Source of the DNA: DATDAH01 sp963792205
GTDB taxonomy: Bacteria > Actinomycetota > Acidimicrobiia > Acidimicrobiales > DATDAH01
Reading direction: 5' to 3'
NCBI GenBank assembly: GCA_963792205.1
Contig: CAWBVI010000004.1
Location: 62,001-126,000, forward strand
DNA length: 64,000 nt
The translations under genes were made by a program, and so were the position numbers. Position 1 is the stretch's first letter, and the number at the start of each line of letters is the position of its first letter. This document shows, piece after piece, positions 1-11,341 of the stretch. Below the pieces are notes generated by a model. That model ran no database searches. It was not told where the DNA came from and worked only from the letters and a program-made list of their open reading frames with translations.

Positions 1-148
1 AGGTCGTGCTCGAGCCCGCCAACGACCGGCTCGAGCCGATGGTCTTCGACGGCGACGAGGTGGCCATCTACGGCCGGGTCGTCACCGTCATGCGCCGCCT
101 CTACAGCGGCCGCGCGGTGCCAGATCGCGCGGCGAGCGGGCCGCCTAG
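1..148 (+). CDS. lexA: LexA repressor, C-terminal end (partial)
   Basis: The window opens inside a reading frame whose product, ending GRVVTVMRRL, matches the last strand of the LexA peptidase domain (family pattern: a PEN/PAN motif, then GKVVTVxRxL). LexA represses SOS genes and self-cleaves when RecA is activated. The catalytic Ser and Lys lie upstream, outside the window. The frame has no stop after MRRL and stays open to 362, running into the 3' end of convergent dapE with low-complexity translation, so the true end is unclear. A TAG one frame over at 146-148 is the likeliest stop if a base is wrong. A LexA box near recA at 10.8 kb fits its presence. Confidence 0.55.
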   Translation, partial: GRARARQRPARADGLRRRRGGHLRPGRHRHAPPLQRPRGARSRGERAA

Positions 149-1218
149 GAGCGCACGAGGTCGTGGAGGGCCTCGTAGGTGGCCTCGAGCCGCTCGCCCT
201 CGACCCGCTCCTGGGCCGTGTGGGCCAACGACGACTCCCCTGGGCCGAGGTTGGCGGCCGGGATGCCTCGGGAGGCGAAGCGGGCCACGTCGGTCCAGCC
301 CAGCTTGGCCTTCACGTCGAGGCCTTGGCGTTCGATCAGCGCCGCCAGCAGCGGGTGGCTGACGGCCGGGGCTGCGGCCGGAGCCCGGTCGGCCACCTCC
401 ACGGCGTCGCCGTTCTCGAGGAACGGTTCGAGCAGGCCCCGCACGAAGGCCTCGGCCTCCTCCGGCGTCCGGTCCGGGGCGAAGCGGTGGTTCACGCGTG
501 AGCTCGACCCGGTCGGGCACCACGTTGGCGGCCACCCCGCCCGTGACGAGGACCGCCTGCAGGGCCTCGTGGAACTCGCAACCGTCGATCACGGGCCGGC
601 GGGGCTCCTGGCCGGCGATCGCCGTCAGGAGCGGCCCGAGGCGGTGGATGGCGTTGCGCCCCATCCACGGCCGGGCGGCGTGAGCCCGCTCACCGGCGAG
701 CGTCAGGTCGAAGCGGAGCGCACCCTGGCAGCCGGCCTCGATCTGGCCGTTCGTGGGTTCGCCCAGCAGCGCGACATCACCCTCCAGCAGGTCCGGACGT
801 TCCGCGAAGAGCTCCTCCAGCCCGCTCTCGGAGGCCGACACCTCCTCCCGGGCGTAGAACACGTAGGTCACGTCGACCGCCGGCTCGGGCACCGCCAGCG
901 CCAGCTCGACCATCACGGCCAGGCCGCCCTTCATGTCGGAGGTGCCCAGTCCCCAGAGCGTGTCGCCCTCCCGGCGGGGCACGGCGTTGCCGTTGGCCGG
1001 GACGGTGTCGGTGTGCCCGGCGAGCACCAGGCGCAGAGGTCGACCGAGATCGGTGCGGGCCACCAGGTTGTCCCCCACCCGGGTGCGCTCGAGGCCGGGG
1101 ACGGCCGACAGCACCTCGTCCAGGTGGTCGGTGATCGGCCCCTCCTCCCGGCTCTCCGAGGGGATGGCGCACGAGCGGCCTCGGTCCGCCCGAGCAGATC
1201 GGGCCGCGAAGGGGTCAC
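145..1218 (-). CDS. dapE: Succinyl-diaminopimelate desuccinylase (frame broken)
   Basis: DapE is a zinc M20 peptidase-family enzyme that hydrolyses N-succinyl-LL-diaminopimelate in lysine and peptidoglycan precursor synthesis. Visible motifs are the metal-binding AGHTDTVP, LGTSDMKGG and the general-base region FYAREEV, then LLGEPT. The GTG start at 1218 overlaps the dapD stop (GTGA). About 357 residues, the normal family length, are recovered only by joining three frames: one base appears missing near 1165 (IPSES follows in another frame) and one extra near 498 (VPDRVEL continues as VNHRFAPD). The two changes cancel. Given similar breaks in neighbours, sequence error is more likely than a pseudogene. 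Confidence 0.85.
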
Positions 1219-2040
1219 ACCGTCGAGCCGTGGTCGCGGAGGATGTCGTTCAGCTTGCCCTTGTCGTGGCGCTCGCCCTCGGTGAGGCGCTTGATGACCA
1301 GCACGCAGGGCAGGCCGAAGGTCCCACCGGCGTACTCCCGGGGGCGGGTGGCCGACACGGCGACCGACCACGAGGGGACCCGGCCCCGGCTGATCTCGTC
1401 ACCGGTCTCGGCGTCGATGACCGGCACCGACGCGGTCAGGATCGACGCCGGCCCCGAGCACGGTGCCCGTCCCCACCCGGGCCCCCTCGGCCACGATGCA
1501 CCGGGACCCGATGTAGCACTCGTCGCCGATCATCACCGGGGCGGCCTGGACCGGCTCCAGCACGCCGCCGATGCCCACCCCACCCGAGAGGTGGACGTTG
1601 GCCCCGATCTGGGCGCACGAGCCGACGGTGGCCCAGGTGTCGACCATCGACCCGGCCCCGACGTGGGCGCCGATGTTGACGTAGCTCGGCATCATCACCA
1701 CGCCGCGGTCGAGGAACGAGCCCCAGCGGGCCGACGCGCCGGGCACCACCCGGACCCCCTTGGCCTCGTAGTCGCCCTTGAGGGGCAGCTTGTCGGCGTA
1801 CTCGAAGGGACCCAGCTCGATGGTGTCCATGCCCTGCACCCGGAACAGGAGCAGGACGGCCAGCTTCAGCCACTCGTGGACGACGACCTCGCCCTCGCCG
1901 TCCCACTCGGCCACCCGCCCCTCGCCGGAGTCGAGCAGGCCCACGGCCTCGTGCACCGTGCGCCGGGCGTCCTCGTCGTCAGGCCCCAGCTCGTCGCGGC
2001 GGGCCCAGAGGGCCTCGATCTGCTCCTGCAGGTCGCTCAT
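1215..2040 (-). CDS. dapD: Tetrahydrodipicolinate N-succinyltransferase (frame broken)
   Basis: DapD transfers succinyl from succinyl-CoA to tetrahydrodipicolinate, the branch step of the succinylase DAP pathway. The C-terminal half shows a left-handed beta-helix of hexapeptide repeats (YVNIGAHVGAGSMVDTWATV, then GIGGVLEP and GDECYIGSRCIV) typical of this trimeric acyltransferase family. Length is about 274 aa after correcting one apparent extra base near 1446, where LGAG continues in another frame as ILTASVPVID. The TGA stop is shared with the dapE GTG start, which indicates translational coupling. The ATG start MSDLQEQI is the first in frame. Confidence 0.9.
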
Positions 2041-2075
2041 GGCCCGGGAGGCTACCGGTGGCCTCCGGTCGGGGA

Positions 2076-2834
2076 TCAGCTGTACGGCGGTGGTGGGAAG
2101 TCACTGCCGGGTGGCGGCGGGGGGTTCCATCCCCCGTCAGGCGCGACGTACCCGCCGGGGGCGCCCTGGGGGTTCCAGGTCCCGGGTCCGCTCGCACCGG
2201 CATAGCCCCCACCCTGGTAGGCCGCCTGCCAGCCCTGCTGGCGGAACTTGCGCCGGCGCACACCGGTCACGATCAGGAAGATGATGCCGAGCAGGATCCC
2301 AACGCCGGCGATGAGGAAGGCGCCGACGATGGCCGAGACCAGATCGGGGGCGACCGACGGCCCGAACGCCGCGGTGGTGGCCGTCGAGGCGATCTCCTCG
2401 ACCCGAACCTGGTACTCCCCGGCGTCCTCGATCTCGAAGGTCAGCTGGGCGTTGCCGACCCGGCCGCCGAAGTCGTAGGTGAACTCGGAGTCGTAGTTCT
2501 GGAACTGGATCTCGGCGGCCTGGCGCTCGCCCGCCGGACGCATGCGGACCCCACCGAGGAAGGCGGTGATGGCCTCGCCCCCGCCCTTCTCGGCGTAGAC
2601 GACGTAGTCCCCCTCCTCGAACTCGAGGGTGCCGATCTCGCCGACCGGCACCCGCTGGAAGTCGTCGATGGCGTCCTGGAAGTCCACGAACTTCGTGACG
2701 CCCCAGTAGATCCCACCGACGGTCCCGACGAGGATGAGCACGATGCCGATGAGGTAGCCCACCTTGGAGGGGCCGTCGGACTGCTGCATGGGGTTGGCCA
2801 TCGGGTCGGCCGCCACGCCGAACGGGTTGCTCAT
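2076..2834 (-). CDS. Membrane protein of unknown function, Pro/Gly-rich tail
   Basis: This 252-aa protein has two predicted membrane segments, about residues 26-46 (VGYLIGIVLILVGTVGGIYW) and 166-190 (VSAIVGAFLIAGVGILLGII). A soluble domain of about 115 residues between them is probably extracytoplasmic. The cytoplasmic C-terminus is rich in Gly, Pro and Gln and ends NPPPPPGSDFPPPPYS, like many actinobacterial membrane proteins. I recognise no catalytic motif. Its ATG overlaps the stop of dapC (ATGA), so it is translated with the DAP operon although nothing shows a role in that pathway. Confidence 0.8.
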   Translation of the reverse strand: MSNPFGVAADPMANPMQQSDGPSKVGYLIGIVLILVGTVGGIYWGVTKFVDFQDAIDDFQRVPVGEIGTLEFEEGDYVVYAEKGGGEAITAFLGGVRMRPAGERQAAEIQFQNYDSEFTYDFGGRVGNAQLTFEIEDAGEYQVRVEEIASTATTAAFGPSVAPDLVSAIVGAFLIAGVGILLGIIFLIVTGVRRRKFRQQGWQAAYQGGGYAGASGPGTWNPQGAPGGYVAPDGGWNPPPPPGSDFPPPPYS

Positions 2835-3944
2835 AGCCCCTGCCCTCCCAACCGTTCGCCGACGAGCGCCAGCCGCTCGTCGGCTTGGACCACGGCGATG
2901 CGCACGTGGTCGTCCCCACCGTAGAACTCGCCGGGGGCCACCAACGCGCCTCCCTGCTCAGCCAGCCGCCGAGTCAGCCCCCACGCGTCGCCGTCGGGCA
3001 CCGGCACCCAGAGGTAGAAGGTGCCGGCGGGCAGGCGGCAGTCGATGCCGGCGGCGGCCAAAACGGCCTGCATGAGCTCCAGCCGGACCCGGTACCGGTC
3101 GCGCTGCTCCTCGACGTGGCCGTCGTCGCCCCACGCCGCCACGGCGGCCGCCTGGACCGGTCCCGGCACCATCAGCCCGGCGTGCTTGCGCACCTCGCGC
3201 AGGTAGGTCACCAGCTCCCGGTCGCCGGCGTAGAACCCGGCCCGGACCCCCGCGAGGTTGGAGCGCTTGGACAGCGAGTGGACGGCGAGGACCCCGTCGG
3301 GCCCGTGCTCGAGGATCGTCCGCGGTGGCCCGTCCCAGGTGAACTCGGCGTAGCACTCGTCCGACAGCACCGGGACGCCCCGTGTCCCGGCCCCAGGCCG
3401 CCGCCGCGCCGAGGTCGTCGAGGCCGCCGGCGGGGTTGCCGGGCGAGTTGACCCAGAGGCAGAGCGCCCGGTCGGCCTCGGTGGGGTCGATGGCATCGAG
3501 GTCGAGGGCGCCGTCAGGCCGGGGCGGGACGGCCACGGCGCGGCACCCGGCCAGGATGGCGCCCATGGCGTAGCTCGGGTAGGCGACCCGGGGGTGCAGC
3601 ACGGTGTCCCGGTCGGGCTGACGCAGCTTGAGCAGCGCCGGCGTGCCGACCACGAACTCCTTCGTGCCGACGCAGGCGGCCATCGCATCAGGATCGACGG
3701 CTACGCCCAGGCGACGGGCCATCCATGCGGCGGCGGCCTCGCGGTAGGCCGGCGTGCCGATCGAGGCGGGATAGCCCCGTTCGGCCCCCGAGGCCGCCAG
3801 GGCTTCGACCGCGGCGGCCGGCGGTGGGTCGGTCGGGGTGCCGACCGACAGGTCGACGCCGCCGCCCGGGTGGGCGTCGGCCACCGCCTTGAGCTCGTCG
3901 AGGCGGTCGTAGGGGTACGGCGGGGGCCGGTACCCCTCACCCAC
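2831..3944 (-). CDS. dapC: Succinyldiaminopimelate transaminase (frame broken)
   Basis: This is a fold-type I PLP aminotransferase placed between DAP-pathway genes, which supports the actinobacterial DapC assignment (N-succinyl-2-amino-6-ketopimelate to N-succinyl-LL-DAP). Motifs are YPASIGTPAYREA near residue 50, VNSPGNPAGG (the Asn-Pro cofactor site), and HSLSKRSNLAGVRAGF carrying the Schiff-base lysine. Length is about 370 aa after removing one apparent extra base near 3388; VPVLSDECYAEF resumes in the other frame. The GTG at 3944 overlaps the end of hflX. An aspartate/alanine aminotransferase specificity cannot be excluded by sequence alone. Confidence 0.85.
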
Positions 3945-5229
3945 CGCCGTCGTCCGGAGCCGGCGCGCGGATGACGAACGGGCCCAGCCGGGAGCGTCCT
4001 TCGGCATCGAGCCGAGCACGGACGACGATGCCCCCCTCGCCCGGCTCCTCGGCCAGCACCTCCCCCAGCCGGTGGGCGGCAGCGAGGATGTCACCCCGTT
4101 CGAACGGGACCAGGAGCTCGACCGTCTCGGTCTCGGCCCGCAGCCGGTCGGACACGGCGGTGAGCAGGGCATCGATGCCCGCTCCGGTGCGGGCCGAGAT
4201 GGCCACGGCGCCCGGGTGGGCGGCGGCGAGCGCGGCCGCCTCGGACGGGGCGAGGTCGGCCTTGTTGATGGCCAGCAGCTCGGGGATCCGGGCGGCCCCG
4301 ATCTCGGCCAGCACCTCCCGCACCGCGTCGATCTGGCCCTGGGGATCGGCCGCGGTGGCGTCCACCAGGTGCACGGCGAGGTCCGCTTCGGCCACCAGCT
4401 CCAGCGTGGCCTTGAACGCCTCGATGAGCTGGTGGGGCAGCTTGCGCAAGAAGCCGACCGTGTCGGTGAGCAGGACCGGCGCGCCGCCCGGCAGCTCGAG
4501 GCGGCGCGTGGTCGGGTCGAGGGTGGCGAACAGGCGGTCCTCGGCCAGGACTCCGGAGTCGGTCATGCAGTTCAGCAGCGTGGACTTGCCCGCGTTCGTG
4601 TAGCCCACCAGGGCGATCTGGGGGATGCCCGACCGGTGGCGGGCCTTGTGCTTGACGTCGCGCTGGCGGCGGATGTCGCGGAGCTGGTGCTCGAGGTGGG
4701 TGATGTTGCGCTGGATCCGGCGGCGGTCGATCTCGAACTGGGTCTCGCCCGGTCCCCGGCGGGTGCCGATGCCACCGGCCTGCTGGGAGAGGCGGGCCCC
4801 GCTGCCCCGCAGCCGGGGCAGGCGGTAGCGGTACTGGGCCAGCTGGACCTGGGCCTTGCCCTCGAGGCTCGAGGCGTTCTGGGCGAAGATGTCGAGGATC
4901 ACCGCCGTGCGGTCGATGGCCGTGCGCCCGAGCAGCTTCTCGAGGTTGAACTGCTGGGCGGGGGTCAGCTCGTCGTCGAAGACCACCGTGTCGCAGTCGG
5001 TCGCCTCCGCCACCCGCCGCAGCTCCTCGGCCTTGCCCTTGCCGACGTAGTACGTCGGGTCGGGCGCGGGCCGCTGTTGCACGACGCGCGCCGCGGTGTC
5101 GGCCCCGGCCGTGTCCACCAGCAGCTCCAGCTCGTCGAGCGAGGCCTCGGTGTCCTCGGGCCGGTCGGGTGGCGTGGTCATGCCCACCAGGACGATCTTC
5201 TCCCGGAAGGAGCGGTCGATCAGGGCCAC
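3937..5229 (-). CDS. hflX: GTPase HflX
   Basis: HflX is a ribosome-associated GTPase that splits stalled 70S ribosomes under stress. The 430-aa product has the N-terminal HflX domain (YYVGKGKAEEL, DDELTPAQQFNLEK), the middle GGIGTRRGPGETQ linker, and a GTPase domain with G1 GYTNAGKS, G3 DTVGF, G4 NKAD and G5 ISAR. The GTG start at 5229 overlaps the last bases of dapF, and a GTG for dapC overlaps its stop, so it sits in the middle of a coupled dapF-hflX-dapC run. Confidence 0.95.
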   Translation of the reverse strand: MALIDRSFREKIVLVGMTTPPDRPEDTEASLDELELLVDTAGADTAARVVQQRPAPDPTYYVGKGKAEELRRVAEATDCDTVVFDDELTPAQQFNLEKLLGRTAIDRTAVILDIFAQNASSLEGKAQVQLAQYRYRLPRLRGSGARLSQQAGGIGTRRGPGETQFEIDRRRIQRNITHLEHQLRDIRRQRDVKHKARHRSGIPQIALVGYTNAGKSTLLNCMTDSGVLAEDRLFATLDPTTRRLELPGGAPVLLTDTVGFLRKLPHQLIEAFKATLELVAEADLAVHLVDATAADPQGQIDAVREVLAEIGAARIPELLAINKADLAPSEAAALAAAHPGAVAISARTGAGIDALLTAVSDRLRAETETVELLVPFERGDILAAAHRLGEVLAEEPGEGGIVVRARLDAEGRSRLGPFVIRAPAPDDGGG

Positions 5230-6017
5230 GGGTACTCCACATGGGCGACGGCGGCGATCGGGCCGGCGAGGGTCGCGGTGTCGCCGAGGCCGACCCGGGC
5301 GTCACCGCCAGCCATGCGGACGACCACCTCGTCGCCCACCAGACCCCAGTCGTGGGCCACGGCCGCCGCCGCGCAGGCCCCGGTGCCGCAGGCCTGGGTG
5401 CGGCCGGCGCCCCGCTCGAACACGTCGAGGATGACGTCGTCGCCGGCGATGCGGATCATCTCCACGTTGATGCCACCGTCGACCGCGGCATTGGCGTCGC
5501 GTCCCACCACCTCGATGTCGGGTGCGGCCCCGGGCTCGGGGGCGAGGAGCACGAGGTGCGGGTTCTCGATGCGGGCGAAGGCGGCGTCGACCACGCCGGG
5601 CAGCAGCCAGTCGGGCGCCCGGCCCTCGAGCTCGACCGGGCCCAGGTCGGCCACGATCTGGTGCACCCGGGGATCGTCGGTGGCGGAGACCTCCACCGCA
5701 TGGGTGCCCCGGGCCGAGGCGATGGTCAGCGTGCGGGCGGCCATGTCGGCGAGGACGAGCGCCTGGGCCAGGCACCGCAGGCCGTTGCCCGAGAGCTCGG
5801 CCGAGCTGCCGTCGGCGTTCCACAGCTCCATGCGGGCGTCGACCCCCTCGTCGGGTCGCGCCCGGATGAGGCCGTCGGCGCCGACGCCGGTCGTCCGGTC
5901 GCAGACGACGCGCGCCAGGTCGGGGCCGGCATCGGTGGCGGCGTCGGGGTCGAGGAGGACGAGGAAGTCGTTGCCCAGCCCGTGGTGCTTGGTCAGCGCA
6001 AGCTGCTCGGCGGTCAT
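5220..6017 (-). CDS. dapF: Diaminopimelate epimerase
   Basis: DapF interconverts LL- and meso-diaminopimelate with a two-cysteine acid/base pair. Both are visible: the first in SGNGLRC and the second in ACGTGACA. The N-terminus KHHGLGNDFLVL is the family signature. The product is 265 aa, a normal length. The ATG at 6017 overlaps the miaA stop (ATGA), giving a miaA-dapF-hflX-dapC order with no spacers. Confidence 0.95.
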   Translation of the reverse strand: MTAEQLALTKHHGLGNDFLVLLDPDAATDAGPDLARVVCDRTTGVGADGLIRARPDEGVDARMELWNADGSSAELSGNGLRCLAQALVLADMAARTLTIASARGTHAVEVSATDDPRVHQIVADLGPVELEGRAPDWLLPGVVDAAFARIENPHLVLLAPEPGAAPDIEVVGRDANAAVDGGINVEMIRIAGDDVILDVFERGAGRTQACGTGACAAAAVAHDWGLVGDEVVVRMAGGDARVGLGDTATLAGPIAAVAHVEYPWP

Positions 6018-6922
6018 GATCGACCCCAGTCTCGCAGGAGGTCGTCCCGGAGGGCGCCGGGGTTCTCGGCGGCCCGCAGCCACCGGATCCGGGGATCGCG
6101 CTTGAACCAGGCCCGCTGGCGGCGGGCGAAGCGGTTCGTCCGGTGGACCGCGGCCTGCACCGCGTCCTCGAGCGAGCACCGACCCTCCACGTGCTCGATG
6201 AGCTGGCGGTACCCGAGGGCCTGGCGGGCGGTCCGGGACAGGCCGCCGGGGCGGGCGAGCAGGCCCCGGACCTCGTCGACGAAGCCTGCCTCCACCTGGG
6301 CCTCGTAGCGGGCGGCGATCCGGGCCGCGACGACGTCGACCGGGAGCTCGACGCCCACGAGGTCGAACTCCGTCGGGGGGTGGCTCTCGAGGCCCGGCCC
6401 GTGGGCCGAGAAGGGCCGGCCGCTGCCGATGGTCACCTCGAGGGCCCGCAGGACCCGGCGCCGGTTGGTCGGCACCATGCGCCCGGCGGCCACCGGGTCC
6501 CGCTCGGCCAGCCGGGCGTGGAGGGCCACCGTGTCGGGCTCGGCCTCGAGCTCGGCGAGGACCTCCGGGTAACGATCGGGGATGGTCAGGCCGTCGATCA
6601 CGGCCCGTAGGTACAGCGCGGTGCCGCCGACGAAGAGCGCCCGGTTGCCGCGGGACTCGATGTCGGACCGGGCCACGGCTGCTGCGGCCTGGAACTGGGC
6701 CACCGTGAAGTCGTCGGCGGGATCGGCGAGGTCGAGGAGGTGGTAGCGAACCTCGGTCTGCTCCTCGGGGATCGGCTTGGCCGTGCCGATGTCCATGCCC
6801 CGGTAGACCTGCATGGAGTCCACCGAGCAGATCTCGATGTCGCCGGCGGCGAGGGCCACGGCATGGGCGAGGGCGGACTTGCCCGACGCCGTCGTCCCGA
6901 CGAGCGCGAGGGGCCTCAGCAT
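6014..6922 (-). CDS. miaA: tRNA dimethylallyltransferase
   Basis: MiaA adds the isopentenyl group to A37 of tRNAs that read UNN codons. The 302-aa product has the P-loop GTTASGKS, the DSMQVYRGMDIGTAKP substrate motif, FVGGTALYLRA, and the C-terminal QRAWFKRDPRIRW. The next gene upstream, miaB, performs the following methylthiolation, so the two modification steps are adjacent. Confidence 0.95.
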   Translation of the reverse strand: MLRPLALVGTTASGKSALAHAVALAAGDIEICSVDSMQVYRGMDIGTAKPIPEEQTEVRYHLLDLADPADDFTVAQFQAAAAVARSDIESRGNRALFVGGTALYLRAVIDGLTIPDRYPEVLAELEAEPDTVALHARLAERDPVAAGRMVPTNRRRVLRALEVTIGSGRPFSAHGPGLESHPPTEFDLVGVELPVDVVAARIAARYEAQVEAGFVDEVRGLLARPGGLSRTARQALGYRQLIEHVEGRCSLEDAVQAAVHRTNRFARRQRAWFKRDPRIRWLRAAENPGALRDDLLRDWGRS

Positions 6923-6932
6923 CGCCGCTCAT

Positions 6933-6947
6933 GGCGGCTTCGCCGCC
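6933..6947 (-). repeat. Short perfect hairpin between miaB and miaA
   Basis: GGCGGC-TTC-GCCGCC forms a 6-bp stem with a 3-nt loop just upstream of miaA in the 94-bp gap. There is no T-tract, so it is not a clear terminator. It may only affect processing between miaB and miaA. Confidence 0.35.
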
Positions 6948-7016
6948 GGGCCGCTGGGCCCCGCTCCGCTACCCCTCGAGGCGGCTGAGCCACCGGGCGA
7001 TTCGCCACCGCTCCGC

Positions 7017-8402
7017 TCAGGCGCCGACCACCGGGATGCGGGTGCGGTGACGGGGACCGGCGGTCACGGCGACGAGGTCGCCGCGGAGGCTGTGGGTGCC
7101 GGCACCGGTGATCTCGACCTCGGCGTAGGTGCCGGGGCGCAGGGCGCCGTGGGGCGTGAAGTGGACGAGCTTGTTCTGGCGGGTGCGGCCGGTGACCTTG
7201 TCGGGATCCCGTCGGGTGGGGCCTTCGACCACGACCTCCTCGATGCCGCCGATCCGTCCCGTGTGCTTGGCCCCGCCCGAGCGGTCGATGACCACCCGCA
7301 GGCGCTCGAAGCGCTCGGCCACGACCTCAGGGGCGACGAAGTCGTCGACCCGCTCGGCGGCCTCGGTGCCGGGACGGGGCGAGTAGATGAACGTGTAGGC
7401 GCTGTCGTACGCGGCCGCGGCCGCCACCTGGAGGGTCTGCTCGAAGTCGTCGTCGGTCTCGCCGGGGAAGCCCACGATGATGTCGGTGCTGACGGCGAGG
7501 TCGGGGATGGCCTCGCGGGCGGCGACCAGCTTCGCCAGGTAGCGCTCGGCGGTGTAGCCCCGGTGCATGGCGGCCAGCACCCGGTCGCTGCCGGACTGCA
7601 CCGGGAAGTGGAGGTGCTCGCACACGGTCGGGACCTCGGCCATGGCCGCGATGGTCTCGGGCCGCAGGTCCTTGGGGTGCGGGCTGGTGAAGCGGACCCG
7701 GCGGATCCCGTCGACCTCGCCCACCGCCCGGAGCAGCTGGGCGAAGAGGGGCCGGCGCTTGGTCAGGTCGCGGCCGTACGAGTTGACGTTCTGGCCGAGC
7801 AGGGTGACCTCGGTGACGCCGTCGTCGGCCAGGGCCCGGACCTCGGCGACGATGTCGTCCAGGGCCCGGCTGATCTCGGGGCCCCGGACCGCCGGGACGA
7901 TGCAGAAGGCGCAGGAGTTGTCGCAGCCGATCTGGATGGTCACCCAGGCGGCGTGGTCCGCATCCCTCCGGGCAGGCAGGGCGGACGGGAAGGCCCCGGC
8001 GTCGTCGGCCACCGTGGCCTCGAGGATCTCCACGATCGGGCCGTGCTCCTTGGCCGCCTTCAGGAGGTCGGCGGCCCGGTGGACGTTGTGGGTGCCGAAG
8101 ACGACGTCGACGTGCGCCGCCCGGTCCCGGATGGTGTCCCGGTCCTTCTGGGCCAGGCAGCCGGCCACGGCGATCTGCAGGTCGGGGCGGCGGTCCTTGA
8201 GCGACTTGAGGTGCCCGAGATGGCCGTAGAGCTTGTTGTCGGCGTTCTCGCGGATGCAGCAGGTGTTGAGGACGATGACGTCCGCGTCCTCGACATCGTC
8301 GGCCGGGGCCATGCCCTCGGCCTCCAGCAACCCGGCGATCCGCTCCGAGTCGTGCTCGTTCATCTGGCACCCGAACGTCCGCACGACGTACCGCTGGCTC
8401 AC
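7017..8402 (-). CDS. miaB: tRNA-2-methylthio-N6-dimethylallyladenosine synthase
   Basis: MiaB is a radical-SAM methylthiotransferase acting on i6A37 in tRNA. In the 461-aa product the UPF0004 domain carries three cysteines (FGCQMNEHD, LNTCCIREN, AGCLAQ) for the auxiliary cluster. The radical-SAM motif CDNSCAFC follows, then SGSDRVLAAMHRGY, and a C-terminal TRAM domain (residues ~385-450). This domain order separates it from RimO at 13.7 kb, and adjacency to miaA supports MiaB. Confidence 0.95.
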   Translation of the reverse strand: MSQRYVVRTFGCQMNEHDSERIAGLLEAEGMAPADDVEDADVIVLNTCCIRENADNKLYGHLGHLKSLKDRRPDLQIAVAGCLAQKDRDTIRDRAAHVDVVFGTHNVHRAADLLKAAKEHGPIVEILEATVADDAGAFPSALPARRDADHAAWVTIQIGCDNSCAFCIVPAVRGPEISRALDDIVAEVRALADDGVTEVTLLGQNVNSYGRDLTKRRPLFAQLLRAVGEVDGIRRVRFTSPHPKDLRPETIAAMAEVPTVCEHLHFPVQSGSDRVLAAMHRGYTAERYLAKLVAAREAIPDLAVSTDIIVGFPGETDDDFEQTLQVAAAAAYDSAYTFIYSPRPGTEAAERVDDFVAPEVVAERFERLRVVIDRSGGAKHTGRIGGIEEVVVEGPTRRDPDKVTGRTRQNKLVHFTPHGALRPGTYAEVEITGAGTHSLRGDLVAVTAGPRHRTRIPVVGA

Positions 8403-8427
8403 CCGCTCAGCCTACGGGCGGGCGCGG

Positions 8428-8466
8428 GACGGCCGCCGCCCGGGGGGAGCCGAGACGGCGGCCGTC
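8428..8466 (-). terminator. Hairpin downstream of recA
   Basis: Arms GACGGCCGCC (8428-8437) and GGCGGCCGTC (8457-8466) are perfectly complementary around an 19-nt loop, 23 bp past the recA stop and before miaB. No U-run follows, as is common for actinobacterial terminators. Confidence 0.45.
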
Positions 8467-8489
8467 GTTGCCACCCGGCGGGTCAGCGA

Positions 8490-10653
<2,164 letters not shown>

Positions 10654-10801
10654 GGCGGAGTTCCTCTCTGCGCTGACGTCGGGTACGGCGATCAACCTAC
10701 GAAGGGGGTGTGACAGCCATCCCGGAATCGGGAACCCCTGGTGCCGCTGCGGGGTTGTAGAGCATGACCGACGTTCGCCTTCGAATGACATGACTGTAGT
10801 T

Positions 10802-10817
10802 GCGAACGATTGTTCGA
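10802..10817. promoter_or_regulatory. LexA box (SOS operator)
   Basis: GCGAACGATTGTTCGA contains the actinobacterial LexA core CGAAC-N4-GTTCG as a perfect palindrome. It lies in the recA-msrB divergent gap, about 149 bp upstream of the recA GTG and 29 bp before the msrB ATG, so it could repress recA, msrB or both. Confidence 0.85.
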
Positions 10818-10845
10818 TCAAGCCTCTCCTCGAAGAAAGGGCGCA

Positions 10846-11256
10846 ATGACCGAGCACACGATGACCGACGCCGAGTACCGCGAGAAGCTGACTCCCGAGC
10901 AGTACGCCGTGGCCCGAGAGGGTGGCACCGAGCGGGCGTTCACCGGCGTCTACTGGGACGAGCACGACGACGGCGTCTACCGCTGCATCTGCTGCGAGGC
11001 CCCGCTGTTCTCCTCCGCCACCAAGTTCGACTCCGGCACCGGCTGGCCCAGCTTCTACGAGGCGCTCGACCCCGACGCCGTCACCCTGGTGACCGACCGC
11101 AGCCTGTTCATGAGCCGCACCGAGGTGCAGTGCGCCAAGTGCGACGCCCACCTGGGCCACGTCTTCGACGACGGCCCGGCGCCCACGGGCCAGCGCTACT
11201 GCATGAACTCCTGCTCGCTCCAGCTCGACCGCGACGCCGCGGCCGACGAGGCCTGA
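10846..11256 (+). CDS. msrB: Peptide-methionine (R)-S-oxide reductase
   Basis: MsrB reduces methionine-R-sulfoxide in proteins. The 136-aa product has both zinc-binding CxxC pairs (CICC and CAKC), the GTGWPSF signature, HLGHVFDDGP, and the catalytic Cys in RYCMN. The ATG at 10846 is chosen because KLTPEQYAV then begins at the usual position, with an AGAAAGG ribosome site upstream; an in-frame start at 10810 would overlap the LexA box. The divergent arrangement with recA suggests possible shared damage or oxidative control, but that is inference. Confidence 0.93.
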   Translation: MTEHTMTDAEYREKLTPEQYAVAREGGTERAFTGVYWDEHDDGVYRCICCEAPLFSSATKFDSGTGWPSFYEALDPDAVTLVTDRSLFMSRTEVQCAKCDAHLGHVFDDGPAPTGQRYCMNSCSLQLDRDAAADEA

Positions 11257-11278
11257 TCAGGCCGACCCCCCACCCCAT

Positions 11279-11329
11279 CGAAATTGCGTCGTTCCGTCAC
11301 GCCTGGCGTGACAAATCGGCGCAATTTCG
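11279..11329. terminator. Nested perfect palindrome at convergent gene ends
   Basis: Outer arms CGAAATTGCG (11279-11288) and CGCAATTTCG (11320-11329) enclose inner arms GTCACGCC (11296-11303) and GGCGTGAC (11305-11312). The element lies between the stops of msrB and thpR, so a bidirectional terminator is the simplest reading. Confidence 0.6.
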
Positions 11330-11341
11330 GTTCGGTGGTGA

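Noticed and set aside
4072..6105. Long plus-strand open frame opposite hflX and dapF (677 codons)
   Set aside because: It is antisense to well-conserved genes, has GC-driven low-complexity translation and no family signature.
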